Assembly: GCA_026393975.1 (NCBI GenBank)
Contig: JAPKZD010000004.1
Location: 34,177-98,176, forward strand
DNA: 64,000 bases
Direction: 5' to 3'
Source: Candidatus Aminicenantota bacterium
GTDB taxonomy: Bacteria > Acidobacteriota > Aminicenantia > Aminicenantales > Saccharicenantaceae
This document shows positions 1 to 9,315 of this stretch, in pieces (position 1 is the first letter of the stretch; each line of letters begins with the position of its first letter). The position numbers and the translations under genes were made by a program. The notes below the pieces were generated by a model that worked only from the letters and a program-made list of their open reading frames with translations, ran no database searches and was not told the origin of the DNA.

Positions 1-1070
1 GGAGCGAACCTGAAGTAGATGACGTCCCCGTCCTGGACGGCGTAGTCTTTTCCCTCGAGCCGGATCGCCCCCGCCTCCTTGGCGTGATGGAGAGAGCCGA
101 AGCGCAGGAGCTCCTCGGCCGCGACGACTTCGGCCCGGATAAAGCCTTTAGCGATGTCGGAATGGATGGCGCCGGCCGCCTCCGCCGCGGAAGCGCCACG
201 CTTCACCGTCCAGGCCCGGACTTCGTCCTTCCCGACGGTGAAGAACGAAATACGGTCCAGGAATGCGACGGCCTGCCCGGTGAACCGGGAGGCGCTCATG
301 TCGTCCAGCCCGTATTCGGTCATGAAGGCCTGCTTTTCGCCCTCTTCGAGCCGGGCGATGTCGGTTTCGATCCGGCCGCAGAAGGCCATGATGCGCCGCG
401 AGGCGCCGAGCGCCGGGAAGAGCGCCTCGGGCCGGCGGAGCGAGGCCAAGTCCTTCTCGTCCATGTTGATGACGTGGAGGAGCGGTTTGAGGCTCAGGAA
501 GGCGAAGCTGCGGATGAGTTTTTCCTCGGCGGGGGCGAGCGGGAGGTCGCGGAGACCGCGGCCGGACTCGAGCCCGGGCCGGAGCCTCTGGAGCAGTTCG
601 CGCTCTTTTTCCCCTTCCGGGTCCTTCATCTTCTTCCGGTCCTTTTCGAGGCGCTCCAGCCGCCCGTCGGCGAGAAGGAGGTCGGCCAGGACGAGTTCCT
701 CTTCCATGACCCGGATGTCCCCGGCCGGGTCGAGCCGTCCCTTGGGAGGGGGGACGTCCTCGTTTTCGAAGCCCCTGACGACGTGGACGAGGCCGTCGGC
801 CTTCCGCAGATGGCCGAGCAGGAGGCTGTCCTTGACCTCGCCGAAAGAGATTCCGACCAGGTCGGTGAGGTCCGTCGAAGCGGCGATCTTCTTTTTCTCG
901 GGGTAGACGGCCGCGATGCGGTCGAGGCGCCCATCGGGGAGGGGGACGGCGCGCACGTTCGGCTCCCGCTTCCCGTCGTCGTAGGCCCGGACCTCGACGC
1001 CAGCGCCCGTCACGAGGTTGAAAAGCGTCGTCTTGCCCGTCTTGGGGTAGCCGAACAGGGTGATATTCAC
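1..1070 (-). CDS. ychF: Redox-regulated ATPase YchF (OLA1 family), 3' edge cut by window
   Basis: Obg-family P-loop ATPase that associates with ribosomes and is linked to oxidative-stress control. About 356 codons are visible, and only the last codon or two plus the stop are missing. It starts at GTG (1068-1070). The P-loop GYPKTGKT lies at residues 7-14; many family members have GLPNVGKS there. The base-specificity motif is NMDE (about residue 202) instead of NKxD, the family hallmark linked to ATP over GTP. The C-terminus (from about residue 275) matches the TGS-like domain, including the run LEGKDYAVQDGDVIYFRF. It is transcribed away from lepB. The long plus-strand frame over the same bases is a shadow. 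Confidence 0.93.
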   Translation of the reverse strand, partial: MNITLFGYPKTGKTTLFNLVTGAGVEVRAYDDGKREPNVRAVPLPDGRLDRIAAVYPEKKKIAASTDLTDLVGISFGEVKDSLLLGHLRKADGLVHVVRGFENEDVPPPKGRLDPAGDIRVMEEELVLADLLLADGRLERLEKDRKKMKDPEGEKERELLQRLRPGLESGRGLRDLPLAPAEEKLIRSFAFLSLKPLLHVINMDEKDLASLRRPEALFPALGASRRIMAFCGRIETDIARLEEGEKQAFMTEYGLDDMSASRFTGQAVAFLDRISFFTVGKDEVRAWTVKRGASAAEAAGAIHSDIAKGFIRAEVVAAEELLRFGSLHHAKEAGAIRLEGKDYAVQDGDVIYFRFA

Positions 1071-1154
1071 GGGTCTAGTAAAGCCGGATTCGGCGGGAGT
1101 GTCAACCCCAGGAGCCGGGACCTTTCCGGGGTTAACCCTGAGCCTCGCTTCGCG

Positions 1155-1271
1155 TCCCCGCCTTGAAAGGCGGGGACTGGCGTCAAGGGACGAGCCTTCG
1201 GCTCGCCACTCGCCCGTGGCTCTTATACACGGGCGAGTACGGCGGAAGTGGACCCCCGGGCAAGCCCGGGG
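1155..1271. other. Cluster of four strong hairpins in the ychF-lepB gap
   Basis: The 304-bp gap 1071-1374 holds four near-perfect inverted repeats in a row: 1155-1164/1067+100 (that is 1167-1176), 1191-1196/1200-1205, 1208-1218/1228-1238 (11 bp each arm) and 1254-1261/1264-1271. None is followed by a T-run, so they are not ordinary intrinsic terminators. They may be an intergenic repeat or 5'-end structures of the divergent transcripts. I see no ORF here. Confidence 0.6.
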
Positions 1272-1321
1272 CCCCGGCCGCTGTCTGTCGGCGAACGGGT
1301 CAAGGTGCCGCGGTAACGGTC

Positions 1322-1350
1322 TTGATGTCCGGCGCGTTTTCCTTTATAGT
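1322..1350 (+). promoter_or_regulatory. Probable lepB promoter
   Basis: TTGATG (1322-1327), a 17-bp spacer, then TATAGT (1345-1350). The expected start site lies about 18 bases before the lepB ATG at 1375. Confidence 0.55.
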
Positions 1351-1374
1351 AGCGCTTTATTGGCCGTGAAAGAC

Positions 1375-2076
1375 ATGAAAAAAGAGACCCGCAAAAAAGA
1401 CAAGGGCATCTTCCGGGAGTATTTCGAGCTCATCGCCGAAACGGCGGTCTTCGTCTTTTTCGTCATGACCTTCGTTGTCCAGGCCTTCCAGATCCCCACC
1501 GGCTCCATGGAGCCGACCCTCCTCGTCGGCGACTTCCTGCTCGTCAACAAGCTCGCCTACGCCCGTACCGTGCTGCCCCTCGAGGGCGCCATCCTGCCCC
1601 GCAAGCCGATCGCGCGGGGCAACATCGTCGTCTTCAAGTACCCGAAGGACCTGACCAAGGACTTCGTCAAGCGAGTCATCGCGCTCGAGGGCGAAAAAGT
1701 CGAGGTCAAGGACAAGCAGGTCTTCGTCAACGACAAGCCGCTCGACGAGGCCTACAAGGTCCACATCGACAGCCACGTCAACTCCAAGAACGATTTCTAC
1801 AACTACGAGGACGTCATTCGCGACAACTACGGGCCGGTCACGGTGCCGGCGGGCCACTGCTTCGTCATGGGCGACAACCGCGACAACAGCATGGACAGCC
1901 GCTACTGGGGATTCCTGCCGATGACCTCGATCAAGGGCAAGCCCTGGGTCATCTATTTCTCCTACAAAGCCGAGCGGGACGCGTGGCAGAAGACCGGCTT
2001 CCGCGATCGGCTGAAGAAGATCGTCAGCTTCATCCCCAAGGCCCGTTGGGGCCGCATGCTCCGCATCATAAATTGA
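1375..2076 (+). CDS. lepB: Signal peptidase I
   Basis: Membrane-bound serine protease that removes signal peptides from exported proteins. The 233-residue protein has one N-terminal membrane segment (about residues 20-38), then the box-B motif GSMEPTL with nucleophile Ser44. The general base Lys99 sits in VKRVIALEGE, and box E is GDNRDNSMDSRYWG. The start is ATG 1375, which places the anchor at the N-terminus; the longer upstream frame is only hairpin DNA. It is monocistronic in this window, with a promoter directly upstream. Serine, lysine and box E are all intact, so it should be active. Confidence 0.96.
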   Translation: MKKETRKKDKGIFREYFELIAETAVFVFFVMTFVVQAFQIPTGSMEPTLLVGDFLLVNKLAYARTVLPLEGAILPRKPIARGNIVVFKYPKDLTKDFVKRVIALEGEKVEVKDKQVFVNDKPLDEAYKVHIDSHVNSKNDFYNYEDVIRDNYGPVTVPAGHCFVMGDNRDNSMDSRYWGFLPMTSIKGKPWVIYFSYKAERDAWQKTGFRDRLKKIVSFIPKARWGRMLRIIN

Positions 2077-2150
2077 CGCCGGGATTGCCGGCACGAAACA
2101 CACTCACAAACGCTCGGGGTATTCCCGAAGTCGGCCGGGGAGGGTCCTCA

Positions 2151-2202
2151 GGGATCGCCTCCGTCCGCCGCAGTGATTTAATACGCCTTCCCGGTCCGGA
2201 TC
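2151..2202. repeat. Single arm of palindromic intergenic repeat family (copy 4)
   Basis: This arm shares the run CCGTCCGCCGCAGTGATT and a following CCTTCCCGG-CCGGATC with the arm at 10615-10663, and its core with the two-arm copies at 10471 and 22130. It abuts the left hairpin of the element at 2204. It is part of the 638-bp gene-free stretch 2077-2714. Confidence 0.65.
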
Positions 2203-2203
2203 C

Positions 2204-2623
2204 GGGGACACGTACCGCTTCTCTCGAAGCGGTACGTGTCCCCTTTCTTTTCAGATATTTCCCAGAATCGCGGCTTCGGGTACTCCGCCACGATTCTGCC
2301 GGTCGCTTCAAAAGCTTCCGCTCCCTGCCGCTTCACTCCGGCGATCCCCTCGGCCCCTGCTATCAGCCTCCTCCGGGAACACCCATGTGCGTCCTTTGTG
2401 GATTCGTGCCTAACGATTTAACCGACTCTCTTGATCGACGGATGCTGCTCGCCCAGGCGGTCGGAGCGCCACCCGGGCAGTAACGGGGACCGGCAGGGAG
2501 CGAATTCTGAGAAGCGACCGGCAGAAGTACGGCGGAGCGGCTCGGAGCCGTAGTTCTGGGAGATATCTGAATAAAGTCCTGCGTGGTGAAGGAAGGGGAC
2601 ATGTACCGTAGGTACATGTCCCC
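2204..2623. mobile_element. MITE-like non-autonomous element with hairpin ends
   Basis: It is bounded by two hairpins with nearly identical stems: 2204-2243 (GGGGACACGTACC and its complement) and 2595-2623 (GGGGACATGTACC and its complement). Inside them are two 80-bp arms, 2251-2330 and 2491-2570, that are inverted copies of each other with roughly a quarter of positions different. The 160-bp middle (2331-2490) has no convincing ORF. The hairpin ends resemble the subterminal hairpins used by HUH (IS200/IS605 or REP-associated) transposases, but no transposase gene is present. A non-autonomous or decayed element is the best reading. Confidence 0.7.
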
Positions 2624-2714
2624 GAGCCAGGGTGGCGTCAAAACCGCCGATCGCCGCGGCCCGGGTTGACCGGTCCTCCGGAAAAACTTAAGATGAAGCT
2701 GTCATGAGGGCCAA

Positions 2715-4907
2715 ATGAAGAAGGCGACGCTCGTCACCGGCCGGGAATTCATCGACGGCGTCATCGACGAGATCGTCTTCACCAATCCCGACAACGGCTA
2801 TACGGTCTGCCGCTTTCAGCCCGAAAGCGGCGAGGTGATGACCGTCGTCGGCTCGTTCCCGCCTCTGACGCCCGGCGAGGTCCTCCGCATCCGCGGCCAG
2901 TGGGAGCTCAACCCGCGCTTCGGCCGGCAGTTCAAGGTCGATCACTTCACGCTCACCCTGCCCGCCTCGGTCAAGGGCATCGAAAAATTCCTAGCCTCGG
3001 GCCTGGTCAAGGGGATCGGCCCGGTGCTGGCCAAGCGCATCGTCGGGATGTTCGGCGCCGGGACGATCGACATCCTAACCCGGGACCCGGAGCGGCTCCG
3101 CGAGGTCGGAGGGGTCGGCGCCGTCAAGCTGAAAGAGATCCGGAGATCCTGGGCCGAGCACCAAGACATCCGGGACCTGATCATGTTCCTCCAGGAGCAC
3201 AGCGTCTCGACCAGCCTGGCCACGAAGATCTACCGGCAATACGGGGACCGGTCGTTCACCGTCCTCAAGACGAATCCCTACCAGCTGAGCTTCGACATCT
3301 GGGGCGTCGGCTTCAAGACGGCCGACCAGATCGCCCTGAAGCTCGGCCTGGATCCGGGCTCGCTCGACCGGGTCAAGGCCTATATCCTTTATGTCCTCGA
3401 AAAAGACAACGAGCAAGGCCACATTTTTTCTCTCGCTTCGGAGGTCCTGGAGAAATGCGGGACCGACCTGGAGGTCCCCGCGGACAAGGCCGAAGTCGCC
3501 TTGGCCGACCTGCTCAAAGGCGAGAAAGTGGTCAGCGAGGAGTGGGGCGGCGGCCGGGCCCTCTACCTGCCCTTCTTCTACCAGGCCCAGGAAGAGGTCG
3601 TACGCTCCATCCACAAGCTGGCCGGGTTTCCCTGCCGGGTTCCGGACTTCGACATCGGCCAGGCCGTCGCCGACACGGAAAAAGGACTCGGAATGGCCTT
3701 CTCGCCCCTGCAGAAGCTGGCCATCCGGGAGAGCTTCGAGCGGAAGATCCTGGTCATCACCGGCGGTCCCGGCACGGGCAAGACGACCATCGTCCGGGCC
3801 GTCGTGGACATCTTTCGCAAGTGGGGGAGGGAGGTCCTCCTGGCCGCCCCCACGGGCCGCGCGGCCAAGCGTCTCATGGAGACGACCGGACAGGATGCCC
3901 GGACGATCCACCGGGTTCTCGAATTCCAGCCCAAGAAGGGGACGTTCAAGCGGAACGAGTCGAACCCCCTCCGCGGCGAGGCCTTGGTCATCGACGAGTT
4001 CTCGATGGTCGACCTGCCGCTCATGTACCACCTCCTCAAGGCCGTCCCGCCCTGGATGCGGCTCATCCTCGTCGGCGATAAGGACCAGCTCCCCTCGGTC
4101 GGGCCCGGGACCCTGCTCCGGGACATCATCGAGTCGGGCACCGTCGACGTCGTCCGGCTCGAAGAGATCTTCCGGCAGGAGAAGGAGAGCCTCATCGTCA
4201 TCAACGCCCACCGCGTCAACCAGGGACAGTCCCTCGTCTACGCGCCGCGGACGGACAAGAACGCCGATTTCTACTTCATCCGTCAGGACGACGAGAGGAA
4301 GGCCTTCCAGACCATCCTCAAGATGTGCTCCTCGAGCATCCCCTACAAGCTCGGCCTGAGCCCGATCTCCACTCAGATCCAGGTCATCAGCCCCATGTAC
4401 AAGGGCATCGTCGGCGTCGACAACCTCAACACGGAGCTCCAGGCGCGGCTCAATCCCGGGCGGGAAGGCCTCCAGGTCGGGAGCCGCGAGTTCCGTGCCC
4501 GCGACAAGGTCATGCAGGTGCGCAACGACTACGACAAGGACGTCTTCAACGGCGACATCGGGATCGTCCTCCACGCGGACAAGGCCAAGTTCCGGCTGTT
4601 CGTCGACTTCGACGGCCGGACGGTGAGCTACGAGAGGGACGAGCTCAACGACGTCACCCTGGCCTACGCCATCTCCGTCCACAAGGCCCAGGGCAGCGAG
4701 TACCAGGCCGTCATCATGCCCCTCCTGACCCAGCACTTCATCATGCTCCAGCGCAACCTCTTCTACACGGCCCTGACCCGGGCCAAGAAGCTGAGCGTGG
4801 TCGTCGGCTCCTACAAGGCGCTCTACATCGCCATCAAGAACGACAAGCCCGTCAAGAGGAATTCGCTCGTCAAGGACAAGCTCATCCGGCTCGGCGGCGT
4901 TGTTTGA
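2715..4907 (+). CDS. recD2: RecD2-type ATP-dependent 5'-3' DNA helicase
   Basis: SF1B helicase of the RecD2 family (the type without RecBC), involved in replication-fork maintenance and DNA repair. The 730 residues carry an N-terminal OB-like region, helix-hairpin-helix repeats (about 95-215, including VKGIGPVLAKRI and VGGVGAVKL), the Walker A motif GGPGTGKT at 350-357, and Walker B as IDEFSMVD. Motif III is VGDKDQLPSVGPG, followed by the UvrD-like C-terminal motif LAYAISVHKAQGSEY and LFYTALTRAK. The start ATG 2715 is the first in frame. It stands alone between the MITE-like element and the ferritin-like operon, whose promoter overlaps its stop. Confidence 0.95.
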   Translation: MKKATLVTGREFIDGVIDEIVFTNPDNGYTVCRFQPESGEVMTVVGSFPPLTPGEVLRIRGQWELNPRFGRQFKVDHFTLTLPASVKGIEKFLASGLVKGIGPVLAKRIVGMFGAGTIDILTRDPERLREVGGVGAVKLKEIRRSWAEHQDIRDLIMFLQEHSVSTSLATKIYRQYGDRSFTVLKTNPYQLSFDIWGVGFKTADQIALKLGLDPGSLDRVKAYILYVLEKDNEQGHIFSLASEVLEKCGTDLEVPADKAEVALADLLKGEKVVSEEWGGGRALYLPFFYQAQEEVVRSIHKLAGFPCRVPDFDIGQAVADTEKGLGMAFSPLQKLAIRESFERKILVITGGPGTGKTTIVRAVVDIFRKWGREVLLAAPTGRAAKRLMETTGQDARTIHRVLEFQPKKGTFKRNESNPLRGEALVIDEFSMVDLPLMYHLLKAVPPWMRLILVGDKDQLPSVGPGTLLRDIIESGTVDVVRLEEIFRQEKESLIVINAHRVNQGQSLVYAPRTDKNADFYFIRQDDERKAFQTILKMCSSSIPYKLGLSPISTQIQVISPMYKGIVGVDNLNTELQARLNPGREGLQVGSREFRARDKVMQVRNDYDKDVFNGDIGIVLHADKAKFRLFVDFDGRTVSYERDELNDVTLAYAISVHKAQGSEYQAVIMPLLTQHFIMLQRNLFYTALTRAKKLSVVVGSYKALYIAIKNDKPVKRNSLVKDKLIRLGGVV

Positions 4908-4931
4908 CTCCCCGGACGAATCCATTATAAT
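4904..4931 (+). promoter_or_regulatory. Promoter of the ferritin-like/rubredoxin/oxidoreductase operon
   Basis: TTGACT (4904-4909), a 16-bp spacer, then TATAAT (4926-4931). The -35 box overlaps the recD2 stop codon. The operon ATG is at 4977. Confidence 0.7.
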
Positions 4932-4976
4932 GAGTTCATCCTCGGGCCCCTGACCATGTGAAAGGACGGACGCGCC

Positions 4977-5438
4977 ATGCCCCATCGCCGTTTCCGATCC
5001 GTCCCGGACATCATCGCCTTCGCCGTCGAGCGGGAAAAAGAAGCGGCCGCCGACTACGGCCGGATGGCCGGCCTGGCCAAGACCTCGGGTCTGCGGGAGT
5101 TCCTGCTCTTCCTCCGCCAGGAAGAAGAGTCCCACCGGCGCCTCCTCGAAGAACTGACGGCCGAAGAGATCGGCGGCCTGGCCCCGGCCTTCGTCCCCGA
5201 CCTTCGCCTCATCGACTACCTCGTGGAGGAGAAACTCACCGACGACATGTCCCTCCAGGAACTGCTGATCTTCGCCGCCCAGAAAGAGAAGAAGTCCGCC
5301 GAGCTCTACGACACACTGGCCCGGATGGCCAAGGCTTCGGGCCACCACCGGGTTTTCGAATTCCTCGCCGGCCAGGAGCGGGCCCACAAGCTCAAGATCG
5401 AAGCCGAGTACGAAAAGAACGTCCTGCAGGAGAATTGA
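4977..5438 (+). CDS. Ferritin-like/rubrerythrin-type diiron protein
   Basis: A 153-residue four-helix-bundle protein built from two similar halves. Each half has a Glu-rich helix (VEREKEAAADY at 18-28, AAQKEKKSAELY in the second half) and an ExxH-like helix (EEESHRR; GQERAHK). Together they give the six-ligand diiron pattern of rubrerythrin-like ferritins. It lacks the C-terminal rubredoxin domain, but a free rubredoxin is encoded 12 bp downstream and could supply electrons. The likely role is peroxide or oxygen reduction, or iron handling, in the cytoplasm of an anaerobe. It is the first gene of an operon with a good promoter. Confidence 0.82.
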   Translation: MPHRRFRSVPDIIAFAVEREKEAAADYGRMAGLAKTSGLREFLLFLRQEEESHRRLLEELTAEEIGGLAPAFVPDLRLIDYLVEEKLTDDMSLQELLIFAAQKEKKSAELYDTLARMAKASGHHRVFEFLAGQERAHKLKIEAEYEKNVLQEN

Positions 5439-5450
5439 AAGGAGGACTCG

Positions 5451-5612
5451 ATGGAGAAGTGGGAATGCCAGGCGTGCGGATACGTTTACGACCCGGCCGT
5501 GGGTGACCCGGACAACGGGGTCGTTTCAGGGACGAAGTTCGAGGACCTTCCCGACTCCTGGGTTTGCCCCCAGTGCGGCGTCGGCAAGGAACTCTTTTCG
5601 AAGGTCGACTGA
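5451..5612 (+). CDS. Rubredoxin
   Basis: One-iron electron carrier of 53 residues, starting [14 protein letters not shown], with paired CxxCG motifs (CQACG and CPQCG) binding a single Fe. The spacing and the acidic middle ([10 protein letters not shown]) match classic rubredoxins. AAAGGAGG precedes the ATG. It lies between the ferritin-like protein and an FAD-dependent oxidoreductase, giving a plausible chain from NAD(P)H through flavoprotein and rubredoxin to a diiron peroxidase. Confidence 0.95.
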   Translation: MEKWECQACGYVYDPAVGDPDNGVVSGTKFEDLPDSWVCPQCGVGKELFSKVD

Positions 5613-5640
5613 GCCCGGGCGGGGCGTCGTTTTCCAGGCC

Positions 5641-6846
5641 ATGAAGATCGTCATCGTCGGCAACGGATTGGCGGGCACACTGGCCGCCAAGACCGTTCGT
5701 GAGCTCGACCAGGAAGCCGGGATCGAGATCTTCGGAGAGGAAAAATATGCCTACTACCCCCGGCCGAACCTGATCGAGTTCCTGGCCGGCCGCCTGCCCT
5801 ACGAGAAGCTCTTTGCCTTTCCGGAGATCTGGAGCACCCGGCAGAGGATCGGCCTCCATTTCGGCGAGAGGGTCGCGAGGATACGGCCGGACGAACGGAC
5901 CGTCGAGACCGGGACAGGCGGGATCTTTCCCTATGACGCCCTGTTGCTGGCGAGCGGTGCCCGGGCGGCCGCCCCCCCGCTCACGGGCAGCGGACTGAAG
6001 GGCGTTTTCGTCCTGAGAACTTTGGACGATGCGCTGGCCATCCTCGACCATCTTCGGACCCATGCCCGTGTCGTCGTGCTCGGCGGCGGGATCCTCGGCC
6101 TGGAGATCGCCCGGGCCATCCGCGATAGGGGCGCCGAGGTCTCTGTCGTTGAAATCTTCGACCGTCTCCTGCCCCTTCAACTCGATCCGGCGGCGGCCGG
6201 GATCCTCAAGAACCAGATCGAAAAATCGGGAATCTCCGTCCGGCTTGGCGCGGTCAGCCGCGAGATCCTCGGCGCGGCGGAGGTCCGCGGCATCCGCTTC
6301 GAATCCGGGGACGATGTCGAAGCGGATCTCGTCGTCATCGCCACGGGTGCCAAGCCCGAGCTCGCGCTGGCCAAGGACGCCGGGCTCACCGTCGATCGGG
6401 GCATCGTCGTCGACGACCGTCTGCGCACCAGTCGCCCCGAGATCTTCGCGGCCGGGGACGCCGCGGAGCACCAGGGAAGGGTCTACGGGATTATTCCGGC
6501 CTCGTTCGAGCAGGCCCGGGCCGCCGCCCACAACATGCTGGGCATGGATATGCCCTACTCGGGGACGGTGCCGTCCAACACGCTCAAGGTCGCGGGCCTC
6601 TACGTGACTTCGGCCGGAGAAGTCAACCCCGAGGCGCGCGGCCACGAGGTCCTCGTCCGGTCAGTTCCCGAGACCGGGCTTTACAAGAAAATCGTGCTCA
6701 AGGAAGGCCGTCTCGTCGGCGCGATTTGGATGGGGACGAAAAAGGGAGCCTCGGAGATCGGTCGCTTCGTCGCCCTGAAGAAGGACATCGAGATCCGGAA
6801 AGGGTACCTGCTCGAGGACACATTTGATTTCACGGAGATGTTATGA
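5641..6846 (+). CDS. FAD/NAD(P)-dependent rubredoxin reductase-like oxidoreductase
   Basis: Pyridine-nucleotide-disulfide-type flavoprotein of 401 residues. The N-terminal FAD dinucleotide fold is VIVGNGLAGTLAA (residues 4-16), the NAD(P) fold is VVVLGGGILGLEIARA (about 141-156), and the second FAD motif is IFAAGDAAEH. There is no redox CxxC, which fits NADH-rubredoxin oxidoreductase or nitrite-reductase-like reductases and not thioredoxin reductase. ATG 5641 is chosen because it places the GxGxxG fold at the N-terminus. The gene follows the rubredoxin by 28 bp, so rubredoxin is the likely partner. Its stop overlaps the start of the porin gene. Confidence 0.86.
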   Translation: MKIVIVGNGLAGTLAAKTVRELDQEAGIEIFGEEKYAYYPRPNLIEFLAGRLPYEKLFAFPEIWSTRQRIGLHFGERVARIRPDERTVETGTGGIFPYDALLLASGARAAAPPLTGSGLKGVFVLRTLDDALAILDHLRTHARVVVLGGGILGLEIARAIRDRGAEVSVVEIFDRLLPLQLDPAAAGILKNQIEKSGISVRLGAVSREILGAAEVRGIRFESGDDVEADLVVIATGAKPELALAKDAGLTVDRGIVVDDRLRTSRPEIFAAGDAAEHQGRVYGIIPASFEQARAAAHNMLGMDMPYSGTVPSNTLKVAGLYVTSAGEVNPEARGHEVLVRSVPETGLYKKIVLKEGRLVGAIWMGTKKGASEIGRFVALKKDIEIRKGYLLEDTFDFTEML

Positions 6847-7871
6847 ACAGGAAATATGCCGTCATTGCCGTCGCCCTCGCCGTTTTCCTGGTTCTCGCGC
6901 CCCCGGCCCGGGGCCAGGGCCAGAGCCAGGGCCAGAGCCAGAGCCAGAGCCAAGTCAAGTACGGGGGTTACCTGTCATTGGAGTATATCAAAGGACAGAT
7001 CGAAAGCGCCTTTCCCAAGGGGGTCATCCAATATCCCCTCGTCGGTTTCCTGGCCGCCGGCCAGGTGGGGCAGAAATTCGGGTTCGCCATTGAAGCCCGC
7101 GCCCTCAGCCTATCGTCCTTCGACTTGGCCCAGGCCTGGGTTGGGTTCCTGCCGGCCCAAGCATTCACGATCAAAGCCGGGCTTTTTGTCGTGCCCTTCG
7201 GGGCCTGGAACCGGTCCAGCCGCCCCCACGAGACGCTCCTCATCCGCACTCCGCTCAACCTGGAATACCTCTATCCCCCGATGTGGCGCGACCTGGGCGT
7301 CCTCATCGAAGGCGAGGTCGGCGTCCTATCCTACGCGGCCTACTTTGGCAACGGTCTGGCAGAGTCCGAGACGCTCGGCGCCGGCCAGCAGTTCCGTGAC
7401 AACAACGCGGACAAGGCCAAAGGGGGACGTGTCGGGCTCGCCCTCGGCGATGCGGCCCGGGCGGGGGTCTCGTACTATACGGGCAAGATGGATGACCAGG
7501 ACATGCGCGACCTGACCCTCGAAGGCGCCGACTTCGCGTGGGTGACAGGCCAGTGGGAAGTCCACGGCGAATACACCAAGGCCATCATCGAGAACCCCCA
7601 GCCCTTCGAAAACGGTAAGTCCGAGGGCTATGCCATCTGGGCGTCCATGGGCTTCCGGAGCTTACAGCCCATCGGGAGCTTCCAGAAGGTCAAATACGAT
7701 GACCCCTACCACGGCGGGGGCATCCTCCGCGACCAGAACCGCTGGACGCTGGGCTTGCGCTACGTCCTGAGCTCCACGTTTTTCCTCAAGGCCGAGTACG
7801 ACTGGAACAAGGAAAAGGAACCCATCCTCAAGAACAACCAGCTCCAAGTCCAGCTGGGCGTGAGCTTCTGA
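6843..7871 (+). CDS. Outer-membrane porin-like beta-barrel protein
   Basis: A 342-residue exported protein. A signal peptide (about residues 1-24, ending near PARG) is followed by a low-complexity Gln-Gly/Gln-Ser linker. The rest shows alternating polar/aromatic strands typical of a porin, with a C-terminal Phe (LQVQLGVSF) like the usual outer-membrane insertion signal. Runs such as LKAEYDWNKEK resemble phosphate-selective porin O/P-like barrels, but I cannot assign a substrate. The ATGA overlap with the oxidoreductase implies translational coupling, an odd pairing of a cytoplasmic redox enzyme with a porin. Confidence 0.75.
   Translation: MNRKYAVIAVALAVFLVLAPPARGQGQSQGQSQSQSQVKYGGYLSLEYIKGQIESAFPKGVIQYPLVGFLAAGQVGQKFGFAIEARALSLSSFDLAQAWVGFLPAQAFTIKAGLFVVPFGAWNRSSRPHETLLIRTPLNLEYLYPPMWRDLGVLIEGEVGVLSYAAYFGNGLAESETLGAGQQFRDNNADKAKGGRVGLALGDAARAGVSYYTGKMDDQDMRDLTLEGADFAWVTGQWEVHGEYTKAIIENPQPFENGKSEGYAIWASMGFRSLQPIGSFQKVKYDDPYHGGGILRDQNRWTLGLRYVLSSTFFLKAEYDWNKEKEPILKNNQLQVQLGVSF
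6912..6953 (+). repeat. Seven-unit hexanucleotide repeat inside the porin gene
   Basis: Seven tandem copies of RGCCAR encode the Gln-Gly/Gln-Ser linker just after the signal peptide. Because the unit is 6 bp, copy-number change would alter linker length without a frameshift. Confidence 0.75.
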
Positions 7872-7881
7872 GCCCTGGACC

Positions 7882-7910
7882 TTGAGTCGGCCGCGGCATT
7901 TTGATAAAAT
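7882..7910 (+). promoter_or_regulatory. Probable purA promoter
   Basis: TTGAGT (7882-7887), a 17-bp spacer, TAAAAT (7905-7910), located between the porin stop and the purA ATG at 7972. Confidence 0.55.
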
Positions 7911-7968
7911 CGCGGGGCGGCTCGCTTCCGATATCCCGTTCGCGACGGCATTCACGGTCAAAGGATGA

Positions 7969-9303
<1,335 letters not shown>

Positions 9304-9315
9304 GGGAGAGGGGGG

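Noticed and set aside
84-1166. Plus-strand open frame of 360 codons at the window start
   Set aside because: It is the shadow of ychF, which is read on the minus strand with all its motifs.
2118-2133. Hairpin TCGGG/CCCGA after lepB as a terminator
   Set aside because: The stem is only five bp and no T-run follows.
6912-6953. Hexanucleotide repeat as an on/off phase-variation switch
   Set aside because: The unit length is a multiple of three, so gain or loss of units cannot change the frame.
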